Positions 36,603-48,149 of a stretch of 64,000 nucleotides of DNA are shown here, piece after piece. Origin of the DNA: Telmatospirillum sp. J64-1 (GTDB lineage Bacteria; Pseudomonadota; Alphaproteobacteria; Rhodospirillales; Magnetospirillaceae); contig NZ_SBHN01000004.1 in NCBI RefSeq assembly GCF_006980715.1, forward strand, positions 125,353 through 189,352. Reading direction: 5' to 3'. Under the pieces are notes generated by a model, which saw only the letters and a program-made list of their open reading frames with translations, ran no database searches and had not been told where the DNA came from. A program made the translations under genes and the position numbers. Numbering within the stretch: the stretch's first letter is position 1; every line of letters begins with the position of its first letter.

Positions 36603-37775
36603 TCACAGCGGCAGGGTGATCTCGTAGCGGCAGCCCCGGGCGGGCTTCTCGACGAACAGCGACCCGTCCAATTGCCGGGTCAGGGCGCGGACGATCTTCA
36701 TTCCCAGGCCCGAGCCGCCTTTCCCGTCCTCCGGCAGGCCGATGCCGTCATCGGACACGCTCAACCGGGCTTCGCCGCCCGCAGAGGCGAAGGAGACACA
36801 GATGGTGCCGCCCTGGCTGCCGACGAAGGCATGCTTGCAGGCATTCAGCACCAGCTCGGTGACGATCAGGCCGATGCTGACCACCTTGTCGGTGGCGACG
36901 CGCTCGCAGGAGGCATCCACCGTCACGGTATATTCCTCGCCGACCGAGCGGGAGAGATCGTCGCAAAGATCGCGCAGGTAAAGGCCGATATCCACCACCG
37001 CGACATCCTCGCTGCGATACAGGCGCCGGTGTACCTGGGCGACGGCATGGACCAGGCGCCCGGCATCGGCCAGCTTCTGCCCGGCTTCGCTGTCTCCCAG
37101 GTCCAGCCGGTGCATTTCCAGCAGGCTGGAGACCAGCTGCAGCGAGTTCTTGACCCGGTGATCGACCTCCTTCGCCAGCAAGTCCTTGCGGCGCAGGGCG
37201 GCTTCCTTTTCCTCCAGGGCATGGGCCAGTTCCCCCACGCGCCGGTCCAGCTCCGCGCAGAGCCAAGCGCGTTCATGGGCGCTGGCGACGTAATGGCAGA
37301 TGGTTCGCAGCGCCTCGACCTCCTCCTCGGTGAAGGAGATGCGGGAGCGCGAGCCGAAGGACAGGACACCCAGAAGCCGCCCCTTGGCCCAGAGAGGCAG
37401 GCCGACATAGGCCTTCACCCCCGAGGCCTTGATGATCTCGACCAGGGGGCTGTCGGAACGCTGAACGTCTGGGATGATCATGGCGCGGCCGCGCTCGGCC
37501 ACCATGCCGCATACGGTCTGGCCGTAAGCAAGGCTGGCGAGGCCCGCCTTCTCCTGCGGGTCGATGCCGGCACAGGAATGCAGGACCAATCCCTTGCCGT
37601 CTTCCGCCACCATGAAGTTGCAATAGACGTCGAGATCGAAGTCGCCCGCGATCTCGCCGAAGATCACCTGCGCTGCATCGGCGGGGTCATCATAGGAGAG
37701 CAGGACTTCCGCAGCCCGATGCAGTACGGCGAGGATGCGCGGAGCATGCCCCGCACGGGGGAGTAATTCATTCAT
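36603..37775 (-). CDS. GAF-domain HisKA_2/HWE-type sensor histidine kinase
   Basis: A 390-residue soluble kinase. An N-terminal GAF domain (about residues 15-165, with YGQTVCGMVAERGRAMIIPDV and SGVKAYVGLPL) precedes a helix and a HisKA_2 phosphoacceptor region (AKEVDHRVKNSLQLVSSLLE). The ATPase domain has TELVLNACKHAF and a GGSGLGMKIV box. Such kinases often feed PhyR or other single-domain regulators of general stress, and a PhyR gene lies 17 kb away, but that link is inference. No receiver is fused or adjacent. GGAGGT lies just before ATG 37775. Confidence 0.88.
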   Translation of the reverse strand: MNELLPRAGHAPRILAVLHRAAEVLLSYDDPADAAQVIFGEIAGDFDLDVYCNFMVAEDGKGLVLHSCAGIDPQEKAGLASLAYGQTVCGMVAERGRAMIIPDVQRSDSPLVEIIKASGVKAYVGLPLWAKGRLLGVLSFGSRSRISFTEEEVEALRTICHYVASAHERAWLCAELDRRVGELAHALEEKEAALRRKDLLAKEVDHRVKNSLQLVSSLLEMHRLDLGDSEAGQKLADAGRLVHAVAQVHRRLYRSEDVAVVDIGLYLRDLCDDLSRSVGEEYTVTVDASCERVATDKVVSIGLIVTELVLNACKHAFVGSQGGTICVSFASAGGEARLSVSDDGIGLPEDGKGGSGLGMKIVRALTRQLDGSLFVEKPARGCRYEITLPL

Positions 37776-37868
37776 GATACCTCCGCCATCCCTTCCGTTC
37801 ACTGCCCAAAAGCTTAAGACGGTACTAACAGAATTGGGTAGATGGCGGCGACCACGCATCGGGATAGG

Positions 37869-37901
37869 AAAAAGGGCGCCTGGATTGCTCCAGGCGCCCT
37901 T
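37869..37901 (-). terminator. Intrinsic terminator of the aspartate aminotransferase gene
   Basis: GGGCGCCTGG (37874-37883) and CCAGGCGCCC (37890-37899) form a perfect 10-base stem with a 6-base loop. On the minus strand it runs into TTTTT at 37873-37869, about 25 bp after the stop codon at 37926. Confidence 0.88.
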
Positions 37902-37925
37902 CCGGATGGTTCCTGAACCTGAAGT

Positions 37926-39137
<1,212 letters not shown>

Positions 39138-39254
39138 CTATTATCGTATCGATGGGGGCGTGAAGAAAAAACGCAGGCGACACTACGCCTGTGACCGCCT
39201 TCTTTCAAGGTCATACCCTGGCGCACTGGCCTTAAACGGCATATCTTTACGCCT

Positions 39255-41369
<2,115 letters not shown>

Positions 41370-41463
41370 GGGCTGGACGCTCAGAGGCTTCACGCCGCTT
41401 CGGATCGGAGGCCGTTGCGGCGCGACTTGCACAGCGCCCGTCCTTGCGCCATTTTCTGCGCCC

Positions 41464-42243
41464 ATGACGACATCCATGCTTTCATCATCCACGCCCAGGG
41501 TCGCCCTGGTCACCGGCGCGGCCAAGCGCATCGGACGCGCCATCGCCCTCGACTTGGCCCGGCATGGCTGGGACGTTGCGGTCCATTACAACGGCTCGGC
41601 CCAGGATGCCGCCGAGGTCGTGAGCGCGATCGAGGCCCTGGGCCGCCGTGCCGTGGCCGTGCAGGCCGAACTCGCCCGCGAGGAAGAGGTCGCGGCCCTG
41701 CTGCCCCAGGCGGAAGCCGCGCTGGGCCCCGTGGGCTGCCTGATCAACAACGCCTCGCTGTTCGAGGAAGATTCGGTGCTGACGGCCAGCCGGGAAAGCT
41801 GGGACGCACATATGAACGTCAATCTGCGCGCGCCCTTTGTCCTGATCCAGGAGATGGCCCGCCGCCTACCCGAGAATGCCCAAGGCGCCGTGATCAACCT
41901 GATCGACGAGCGCGTATGGAACCTGACGCCCTGGTTCACCACCTACACGCTGAGCAAGGCGGGATTGTGGACGCTGACCCAGACCCTGGCCCTGGCCCTG
42001 GCGCCGCACATCCGCGTCAATGCCATCGGCCCCGGCCCGGCCCTGCCGAGCAAGCGCCAGACCCAGGAACAATTCGACCGCCAATGCGCGGACATGCCCC
42101 TGCGGCGGGGCACATCACCCCAAGAGATCTGCGAGACGGTACGGTTTATCCTTGCCGCCTCGTCCATGACCGGGCAAATGATTGCCCTGGATGGCGGCCA
42201 GCATCTGGGCTGGGCGCTCTCCGACACGCCCCCCGAGGAGTGA
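41464..42243 (+). CDS. SDR-family oxidoreductase, FolM/pteridine-reductase-like
   Basis: A 259-residue short-chain dehydrogenase. Its cofactor motif is TGAAKRIGRAIA, with Arg at the position characteristic of pteridine reductase PTR1 and FolM, instead of the usual Gly-x-Gly. NNASLFEEDSV and the Tyr-x3-Lys element YTLSKAGL follow, and it ends GQMIALDGGQHLGW. The stop is four bases before the folB start, so the two are translated together. This supports a role in reducing a dihydropterin or dihydrofolate, but substrate specificity is inferred from context. It begins 94 bp after uvrB. Confidence 0.82.
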   Translation: MTTSMLSSSTPRVALVTGAAKRIGRAIALDLARHGWDVAVHYNGSAQDAAEVVSAIEALGRRAVAVQAELAREEEVAALLPQAEAALGPVGCLINNASLFEEDSVLTASRESWDAHMNVNLRAPFVLIQEMARRLPENAQGAVINLIDERVWNLTPWFTTYTLSKAGLWTLTQTLALALAPHIRVNAIGPGPALPSKRQTQEQFDRQCADMPLRRGTSPQEICETVRFILAASSMTGQMIALDGGQHLGWALSDTPPEE

Positions 42244-42246
42244 GCG

Positions 42247-42678
42247 ATGAGCCAGGCGAAAGTCATACAGCCCTTGCGGGTGTCCCCCTTGCGGATCGCC
42301 GACGCGCAGGGGTCCATGCGTCACGTCTTCGTGCGTGATCTCGTGCTCGATTGCTCCATCGGCGTCTATGCGCATGAAAAGATGGCACCCCAGCGCGTGC
42401 GGGTGAACCTGGACCTGGGGGTGCGCGAACTGGACCCCGCCATGATCGGCGACGAGATCGGCAATGTCGTCTGCTACGAGAAGATCGTGACGGGCGTGCG
42501 CGCCATCGTCGCCGACGGCCATGTGAATCTGGTCGAGACCCTGGCCGAGCGCATCGCCGAGATGTGCCTGCTCGACCCCCGTGTCCGCACGGCCCGCGTG
42601 CGCGTGGAAAAGCTGGATGTGTTCGAGGATGCCGCCAGCGTCGGCGTCGAGATCGAACGCCTCAATCCCCTGCCCTGA
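42247..42678 (+). CDS. folB: Dihydroneopterin aldolase FolB
   Basis: A 143-residue enzyme cleaving dihydroneopterin to hydroxymethyl-dihydropterin plus glycolaldehyde in folate synthesis. The core starts VRDLVLDCSIGVYAHEK, with MAPQRVRVNLDLGV, VVCYEKIVTGVRAIV (the YEK region), LVETLAERIAEMCL and a C-terminal VRVEKLDVFEDAASVGVEIER. About 30 residues of N-terminal extension precede the usual domain. GGAGTGAG lies before the ATG, and the gene is coupled to the upstream SDR. A hairpin follows at 42711. Confidence 0.92.
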   Translation: MSQAKVIQPLRVSPLRIADAQGSMRHVFVRDLVLDCSIGVYAHEKMAPQRVRVNLDLGVRELDPAMIGDEIGNVVCYEKIVTGVRAIVADGHVNLVETLAERIAEMCLLDPRVRTARVRVEKLDVFEDAASVGVEIERLNPLP

Positions 42679-42710
42679 CGAAGGGATTTCCCCAGCGCCG
42701 GCCAAGACGC

Positions 42711-42742
42711 TGCCGCGAGTCTTTTTATCGTCTCTCGCGGCA
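42711..42742 (+). terminator. Hairpin downstream of folB
   Basis: TGCCGCGAG (42711-42719) and CTCGCGGCA (42734-42742) form a 9-base stem around a T-rich loop, 33 bp after the folB stop. Confidence 0.5.
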
Positions 42743-43130
42743 CCCGGCAAGCCTCGAAATTGCCGTCTGCCCTAATACATAGGGGTTGACATGGCCCTTG
42801 CGCACTGAAGTTTTACACAGGGCATGGGACAAGCCGAGAACGGCGGGACAAACCGGGGCTGGAACAGGGCCTCTCCCAACGAAGCCATCTTGACAAGTAA
42901 TAACTATTTGATTTCTAAAGTGATTTTTATATTAGCACAAAATTTAGGCAAAGCGGTGAAAGCCAAGGACTCCCTTGGAGAGCGCCCCTTGCCACACAAG
43001 TTTCCAACAGACTTATCCACAGACGTGGTGGATATCGCGGGAAAGCGACGGGAATCCTGACTTTTTTAAGGCAGTGTGGAAAAACGGCATCGCGGATGGA
43101 CCGGACAGAGCAAAAAAAGTGACCGCCCCA
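42743..43130. other. AT-rich non-coding gap with DnaA-box matches before uvrC
   Basis: No convincing gene lies here. About 42885-42950 is strikingly AT-rich for this window. Matches to the DnaA-box consensus TT(A/T)TNCACA are TTTTACACA (42811-42819, plus), a perfect TTATCCACA (43013-43021, plus) and TTTTCCACA on the minus strand (43075-43083). A weaker match occurs near 42930. Two TTGACA hexamers (near 42786 and 42890) could be -35 elements for uvrC. Together this is compatible with a replication origin or a DnaA-regulated promoter. Confidence 0.45.
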
Positions 43131-45029
43131 ATGGAAGAGCAGCCGGAAACGATCACCCCCCAGGAGGCATCCCCCGAAGGTCCCTGCGCGCGCGGTGTCG
43201 CCGTCATCGAAGCCTATCTCAAGACCATGCCCTCCAGCCCCGGCGTCTACCGCATGCTCAACGCACGGGGCGACGCGCTGTATGTCGGCAAGGCGAAAAA
43301 CCTGAAGAAGCGGGTGGTGGCCTATACCCGTTCGGACCGGCTGCCGCTCCGCCTGCAGCGCATGGTATCGGAAACCGTGACCATGGAAGTGGTCACCACC
43401 CATACCGAAGCCGAAGCCCTGCTGCTGGAAAGCAACCTGATCAAGCGTTTGGGGCCGCGCTACAATATCCTGCTCAAGGACGACAAGTCCTTCCCCCATA
43501 TCCTGATCACCGGGGACCATGACTGGCCGCAGATCGTCAAGCATCGCGGCGCCCGCTCGGTGAAGGGGGAATATTTCGGTCCCTTCGCGTCTGCCGGGGC
43601 GGTCAACCAGACCCTGTCCCATCTGCAGAAAGCCTTCCTGCTGCGCTCCTGCTCGGATGCCGTCTTCGCCAGCCGCACCCGGCCCTGCCTGCTCTACCAG
43701 ATCAAGCGCTGCTCGGCGCCTTGCGTCGAGCGCATCTCGCATCAGGATTACATGGCCCTGGTCGAGGAGGCCCGCGCCTTCCTGTCGGGCCACAGCCAGA
43801 AGATCCAGCAGGAACTTTCCCGCCGCATGGAAGACGCCGCGGAACGGCTGGATTACGAGGAAGCGGCTGCCTTCCGCGACCGCATCCGGGCGCTGGCCCG
43901 CATCCAGGCCCGCCAGGACATCAACCTGCCCTCGATCGAGGAGGCCGATGTGATCGCCCTGCATCAGGCGGGCGGGCAGTCCTGCATCCAGGTCTTCTTC
44001 TTCCGCTCGGGCTGCAATTACGGCACGCGCGCCTATTTCCCCGCCCACGCCCAGGATGCCGAGCCAGGCGAGGTGCTGGAGGCCTTCATCGGCCAGTTCT
44101 ATGCCGACAAGATGCCGCCCCGCGACATCCTGCTGTCCGACGACCTGCCCCATCACGACCTGCTGGTCGAGGCCCTGGCGGTCCGTGCCGGTCGCAAGGT
44201 CGGCGTGACGGTGCCCAAGCGCGGCGACAAGCGCAAGCTGATCGACCACGCCCTGACCAATGCCCGCGAGGCCCTGGGGCGGCGGCTGGCGGAAAGCTCG
44301 TCCCAGGCCAAGCTGCTGCAGGGCGTGGCCGACATCTTCGGCCTGGACGCCCCGCCCCAGCGCATCGAGGTCTACGACAACAGCCACATCATGGGCAGCA
44401 ATGCCGTCGGCGGCATGATCGTCGCCGGGCCGGAAGGGCTGATGAAGGCGGCCTACCGCAAGTTCAACATCCGCGGCGACGAACTGACGCCGGGCGACGA
44501 TTATGCCATGATGCGCGAGGTGCTGACGCGGCGCTTCAAGCGCGCCCAGAAGGAAGACCCCGACCGCGATCGCGGCCTGTGGCCCGATCTGGTGCTGATC
44601 GATGGCGGCAAGGGCCAGCTTTCCGTCGCCTGCGAGGTCTTCGCCGACCTGGGCGTGGAAGACGTGGCGCTGGTCGCCATCTCCAAGGGCCCCGACCGCA
44701 ATGCCGGGCGCGAACAATTCCATATGGCCGGGCGCGAGAGCTTCATGCTCGACATGAAGGATCCGGTGCTCTATTTCCTGCAAAGGCTGCGCGACGAGGC
44801 CCACCGCTTCGCGATCGGCACCCACCGCGCCCGGCGCTCGAAGGCGATCGGCCAGTCGCAGCTGGACGACGTGGCCGGAATCGGGGCCCGGCGCAAGAAA
44901 GCCCTGCTCCATCATTTCGGCTCGGCCCGCGAAGTGGCCAATGCCGGCCTGGCCGACCTGGAAGCCGTTGAAGGGATCAGTCGCACCATGGCGAAAAAAA
45001 TCTATGATCACTTCCATCCCGGCGGCTAA
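43131..45029 (+). CDS. uvrC: Excinuclease ABC subunit C
   Basis: A 632-residue dual-incision nuclease of nucleotide-excision repair. The N-terminal GIY-YIG domain appears as [28 protein letters not shown] (broken by a short turn). A UVR motif [19 protein letters not shown] sits near residues 225-245. The C-terminal RNase H-like endonuclease includes [20 protein letters not shown] and [11 protein letters not shown], followed by a helix-hairpin-helix end. I use ATG 43131. An in-frame GTG at 43119 and a longer frame from 42975 are possible, but the latter would cross the DnaA-box region. pgsA follows after 30 bp. Confidence 0.95.
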   Translation: MEEQPETITPQEASPEGPCARGVAVIEAYLKTMPSSPGVYRMLNARGDALYVGKAKNLKKRVVAYTRSDRLPLRLQRMVSETVTMEVVTTHTEAEALLLESNLIKRLGPRYNILLKDDKSFPHILITGDHDWPQIVKHRGARSVKGEYFGPFASAGAVNQTLSHLQKAFLLRSCSDAVFASRTRPCLLYQIKRCSAPCVERISHQDYMALVEEARAFLSGHSQKIQQELSRRMEDAAERLDYEEAAAFRDRIRALARIQARQDINLPSIEEADVIALHQAGGQSCIQVFFFRSGCNYGTRAYFPAHAQDAEPGEVLEAFIGQFYADKMPPRDILLSDDLPHHDLLVEALAVRAGRKVGVTVPKRGDKRKLIDHALTNAREALGRRLAESSSQAKLLQGVADIFGLDAPPQRIEVYDNSHIMGSNAVGGMIVAGPEGLMKAAYRKFNIRGDELTPGDDYAMMREVLTRRFKRAQKEDPDRDRGLWPDLVLIDGGKGQLSVACEVFADLGVEDVALVAISKGPDRNAGREQFHMAGRESFMLDMKDPVLYFLQRLRDEAHRFAIGTHRARRSKAIGQSQLDDVAGIGARRKKALLHHFGSAREVANAGLADLEAVEGISRTMAKKIYDHFHPGG

Positions 45030-45059
45030 GATCGCCGCCACGTCGCGCCCGACTTCTGG

Positions 45060-45710
45060 ATGATCATGGTTACGAGCCTGCCCAACCTGCTGACACTCTC
45101 GCGGATCGTAGTGATCCCCCTGGTGATCGCCGCCTTCTACATTCCCGGCGACACCGCCCGCTGGGTCGCCTGCGGCCTGTTCGTGGCAGCCGCCATCACC
45201 GATTTCTTCGATGGCTACCTAGCCCGCGCCTGGGGCGAGACCTCTAATCTGGGTCGCTTCCTCGACCCTATTGCCGACAAGCTGCTGGTCGCCGCCGTGC
45301 TGCTGATGCTGGCCGCCTTCCAGCATATCGGCGAATGGAGCTACCTGCCCGCCGCCGTCATCCTGATGCGCGAGATCCTGGTTTCGGGACTGCGGGAATT
45401 CCTGGCCGAACTGCGCGTCAGCATGCCTGTCTCCAAGCTCGCCAAGTGGAAGACCACCATCCAGATGATCGCCCTGCCGGTTCTGCTGGTGGGCGATGCG
45501 GGAACCCGCCTGCTGAACCTGCCGATCCGCGAGATCGGCGAGGTCTGCCTGTGGGTGGCCGCCGTGCTGACCCTGATCACCGGCTGGGACTATCTGCGCG
45601 CCGGGCTGAAGCATATGCGCGAGCATCCCGCCCCGCCGCCCAATCTGGCCATCCAGGCCAAGGCGGCCGAGGCCGACACCCGCAAGAATGCCGGAGCCGG
45701 ACAAGGCTAG
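45060..45710 (+). CDS. pgsA: CDP-diacylglycerol-glycerol-3-phosphate 3-phosphatidyltransferase
   Basis: A 216-residue inner-membrane enzyme committing CDP-diacylglycerol to phosphatidylglycerol. The CDP-alcohol phosphotransferase signature DG-x2-AR-x8-G-x3-D-x3-D is intact in DGYLARAWGETSNLGRFLD followed by PIADKLL. It starts TSLPNLLTLSRIVVIPLVI, typical of PgsA, and has several membrane segments. A second in-frame ATG at 45066 may be the true start. Neither has a strong ribosome site, which fits translation coupled to uvrC, and uvrC-pgsA is a common adjacency in proteobacteria. Confidence 0.93.
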   Translation: MIMVTSLPNLLTLSRIVVIPLVIAAFYIPGDTARWVACGLFVAAAITDFFDGYLARAWGETSNLGRFLDPIADKLLVAAVLLMLAAFQHIGEWSYLPAAVILMREILVSGLREFLAELRVSMPVSKLAKWKTTIQMIALPVLLVGDAGTRLLNLPIREIGEVCLWVAAVLTLITGWDYLRAGLKHMREHPAPPPNLAIQAKAAEADTRKNAGAGQG

Positions 45711-45739
45711 AGGAGTAAGGCCGCACCGACTGCTTCTCC

Positions 45740-45842
45740 GTCCCCCCCCCGCGAAAGCGGGGGGCCATATTGCACCGCTCGCCGCTTTGACCGACTATAG
45801 GCGATGATTGCGGTACGAATTTCCGCTTTCGCGGGAAGGACG
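45740..45842. repeat. Dispersed palindromic element, CGTCATTCC type (copy 3, diverged)
   Basis: The left end has CCCGCGAAAGCGGGGGGCCATA and the right end has TTTCCGCTTTCGCGGGAAGGACGG, the inverted-end pattern of the copies at 11662, 15331 and 46681, but with a longer and different middle. It lies between pgsA and moaD. Confidence 0.65.
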
Positions 45843-45881
45843 GGAAAGAAAAAGAACGCGCCGCCTGCAAGAGGATATCCC

Positions 45882-46133
45882 ATGAAAGTTCTGTATTTCG
45901 CCTGGCTGCGCGCCAAGACCGGCATCGGCGAAGAAGAGATCGATCCCCCGGCCGAGGTGGCCGATGTCGCCGGACTGATCGAATGGCTGAAGGCGCGCGG
46001 ACCGGGCCATCAGGAGGCCTTCAAGGATCTGGGCGTGGTGCGTTGCGCCATCAACCAGGACTACGTGCCCCTGAGCCATCCCGTGAAGCGCGGCGACGAG
46101 GTCGCCTTCTTCCCCCCCGTCACCGGAGGCTGA
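45882..46133 (+). CDS. moaD: Molybdopterin synthase small subunit MoaD
   Basis: An 83-residue ubiquitin-fold sulfur carrier for molybdopterin synthase. It starts MKVLYFAWLRAKTGIGEE and ends DEVAFFPPVTGG, with the terminal Gly-Gly that becomes a thiocarboxylate. LVRCAINQDYV-like VVRCAINQDYV is the usual central strand. Length is typical. AGAGGA precedes ATG 45882. moaE begins four bases after the stop, so both subunits are made together. MoaA, MoaC and MoeB are not in the window. Confidence 0.93.
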   Translation: MKVLYFAWLRAKTGIGEEEIDPPAEVADVAGLIEWLKARGPGHQEAFKDLGVVRCAINQDYVPLSHPVKRGDEVAFFPPVTGG

Positions 46134-46137
46134 GGCC

Positions 46138-46620
46138 ATGATCCGGGTACAGCGCGAGGATTTCGACGTGGGCGCCGAGATCGCCCGCCTGTCGGGCAGC
46201 GGCAAGGTCGGCGCGGTGGCCAGCTTCGTCGGCCTCGTGCGCGATCATGCGGGCGACGGCGAAACCGTGCGCGCCATGACGCTGGAACATTACCCGGGCA
46301 TGACCGAGCGCCAGTTGGAAGCCATCGAGGCCGAGGCGCGCCAGCGCTGGCCGCTGGAAGACTGCCTGATCATCCATCGCCATGGCCGCCTTGAACCGGG
46401 CGAACGCATCGTCCTGGTGATCACCGCCTCGGCCCACCGCGAGGCCGCCTTCCAGTCCTGCCAGTTCCTGATGGACTGGCTGAAGACCAAGGCCCCCTTC
46501 TGGAAACTGGAAGACACGCCCGAAGGCGGTAAATGGGTCGATGCCAAAGCCGAGGACGATTCCCTGGCGGAACGCTGGCAGCAGCGCCGCGAAGATGGAT
46601 GCCTGCCGACAGACCAGTGA
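46138..46620 (+). CDS. moaE: Molybdopterin synthase catalytic subunit MoaE
   Basis: A 160-residue subunit that, with MoaD, inserts two dithiolene sulfurs into cyclic pyranopterin monophosphate. Family markers are VGAVASFVGLVRD near the N-terminus, MTLEHYPGMTERQLEAI, IHRHGRLEPGERIVLVITAS, HREAAFQSCQFLMDWLKT and PFWKLEDTPEGGKWV, including the conserved active-site Lys residues. It is four bases downstream of moaD. A dispersed repeat follows after about 60 bp. Confidence 0.95.
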   Translation: MIRVQREDFDVGAEIARLSGSGKVGAVASFVGLVRDHAGDGETVRAMTLEHYPGMTERQLEAIEAEARQRWPLEDCLIIHRHGRLEPGERIVLVITASAHREAAFQSCQFLMDWLKTKAPFWKLEDTPEGGKWVDAKAEDDSLAERWQQRREDGCLPTDQ

Positions 46621-46680
46621 TGTCTTGGGCTCCGCCCAACCCGGTCAAGGGCCTCGGCGCTTGGAACCCGCTCCTTATTC

Positions 46681-46764
46681 CGTCACTCCCGCGAAGGCGG
46701 GAGTCCATCTCAGGCCCGGAATAAGGTGTCAACAGCATGGATGCCCGCTTTCGCGGGCATAACG
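46681..46764. repeat. Dispersed palindromic element, CGTCATTCC type (copy 4)
   Basis: Starts CGTCACTCCCGCGAAGGCGG and ends GGATGCCCGCTTTCGCGGGC followed by ATAACG. Ends are inverted repeats, as in copies at 11662 and 15331. It lies between moaE and the TRIC-channel gene. Confidence 0.75.
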
Positions 46765-46823
46765 GTATAAAGTCAATAGTGCAAAGCGGGCCATAGGCGC
46801 CCTCGAGGAACAGAAACCCTATC

Positions 46824-47480
46824 GTGGACGACTTCGATCTTTTCTTCCTCGCCCTCGACTATGTCGGCGTGGCGGTCTTCGCCGTTTCCGGAGGTCTGGT
46901 GGCGGCGCGCAAACGGATGGACCTAGTGGGCTTCGCGGTGCTCGGCTGCGCGGCGGGGATCGGCGGCGGGACGCTGCGCGACCTGGTGCTGGGCGTGCGC
47001 CCCGTCTTCTGGGTCTTCGAACCCGCCTATATCCTGATCTGCGTGGCGGCGTCCTGCGCCACCTTCTTCTGGGCCTCGCATATCGCCTCGCGCATGAAGG
47101 CTCTGCTCTGGGCCGATGCCATCGGGCTGGGCGTCTTCACCGTCATCGGCTGCGAAAAGGCGATGGCATTGGGCGCCCCGCCGGTCATCGCCGTGGTGAC
47201 GGGCATCATGACCGCCAGCTTCGGTGGCCTGATCCGCGACATCATGGCGCGCGAGGTGCCGCTGATCTTCCGCCGGGAAATCTATGCCACGGCGGCCTTG
47301 AGCGGTGCTTTGGTCTACGTGCTGCTGCACGAATACCACCTGCCGAAGCCTTCCATCGTCGGCTCGGCCTTCCTCACGACCTTCCTGGTGCGCGCCCTGG
47401 CGATCACCAGGGGCCTCGCCCTGCCGGTCTTCAAGCCGCACAACCAGCCCAAGGCCGAGGACACACCGCCGCAGCCGTAG
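46824..47480 (+). CDS. TRIC-type cation channel family protein (YadS/UPF0126)
   Basis: A 218-residue protein with seven hydrophobic segments arranged as two repeats. The first repeat has VFAVSGGLVAARKRMDLVGF and GIGGGTLRDLVLGVRPVFWV, the second IGCEKAMALGAPPVIAVVTG and ASFGGLIRDIMAREVPLIF, the glycine-rich GG-x-RD motifs of the trimeric intracellular cation channel family. Prokaryotic members conduct monovalent cations such as K+, but their physiological role is unclear. The start is a GTG with only a distant AGGA. It is convergent with the orphan parA-like gene. Confidence 0.9.
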   Translation: MDDFDLFFLALDYVGVAVFAVSGGLVAARKRMDLVGFAVLGCAAGIGGGTLRDLVLGVRPVFWVFEPAYILICVAASCATFFWASHIASRMKALLWADAIGLGVFTVIGCEKAMALGAPPVIAVVTGIMTASFGGLIRDIMAREVPLIFRREIYATAALSGALVYVLLHEYHLPKPSIVGSAFLTTFLVRALAITRGLALPVFKPHNQPKAEDTPPQP

Positions 47481-47490
47481 GAAGAAAGGA

Positions 47491-48126
47491 TCAGGCCGCC
47501 TTCGCCCTGGCCCCCACCAAGTCCAGCACCGGCGCCCATTCCTGCGCATAAGGCTGCATCCTGCGGGAACGGTCCTCGAACAGGGTGGAGCCGGCCTCGG
47601 CAGCGGCGGGATAGGCCTGGGTGTCGCGCAGGCGGGCGATGACCGGGAAGCCCAATTCGGCGAAGAAATCGTCGAGCTGCTGGACCGCCTTGGTGCCCAG
47701 GCGCAGGCGGTTGCCGATCACGGCGACGACCCGCTTGTTCTTGCGCACCGGCTTGATCTCGGCCAGCTTGGCGAGGAAACGCGCACTGGCATCGCGGTCG
47801 AAGGCCGAAGGCAGCACCGGCACCAGCACGATATCGGCGCGCTCGACCAAATCCTTGCTCGTCTTGCCGCGCAAAGCCGCCGGGGAATCGATGACCAGCC
47901 GTTCGATCCCGGACGGAGGCACGTCAATGCTTTTCGTCCAATCCAGGCCCGTGATGGCTGGCAATGTCCCGGGACGACGGCCAAGCCAGGCAAGGCTGGA
48001 ACGTTGGCGGTCGCAATCGGCAATGGCCGTGGCGAACCCAGCCCCGGCGAAGGCCGCCGCCAAATGGGTGGCGATGGTGGTCTTGCCGCAGCCGCCCTTG
48101 AGATTGGCCACCAATACCGACAGCAT
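47491..48126 (-). CDS. ParA/MinD-family ATPase, orphan
   Basis: A 211-residue P-loop ATPase with a deviant Walker A motif KGGCGKTTIATHLA at residues 10-23 and DCDRQRSSLAWLGRR, where DxD/R replaces the usual DxDPQ. A later IDSPAALRGK acts as Walker B. ParB-type or plasmid partition genes are absent. Stand-alone copies of this size often position other cellular machines such as chemoreceptors, carboxysomes or flagella. The cargo here cannot be named. It begins 24 bp after the histidine kinase gene stop on the same strand, so it may be read from the same transcript. Confidence 0.85.
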   Translation of the reverse strand: MLSVLVANLKGGCGKTTIATHLAAAFAGAGFATAIADCDRQRSSLAWLGRRPGTLPAITGLDWTKSIDVPPSGIERLVIDSPAALRGKTSKDLVERADIVLVPVLPSAFDRDASARFLAKLAEIKPVRKNKRVVAVIGNRLRLGTKAVQQLDDFFAELGFPVIARLRDTQAYPAAAEAGSTLFEDRSRRMQPYAQEWAPVLDLVGARAKAA

Positions 48127-48149
48127 GTCTCCCCCCTTTCCCGTCTTCG

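Noticed and set aside
42824-43060. A 78-codon frame in the gap before uvrC
   Set aside because: No recognisable domain. It covers the AT-rich and DnaA-box DNA, and its composition changes along its length, so it looks non-coding.
42927-45041. A 704-codon frame antisense to uvrC
   Set aside because: Same reasoning: uvrC carries all catalytic motifs, and the antisense frame has none.
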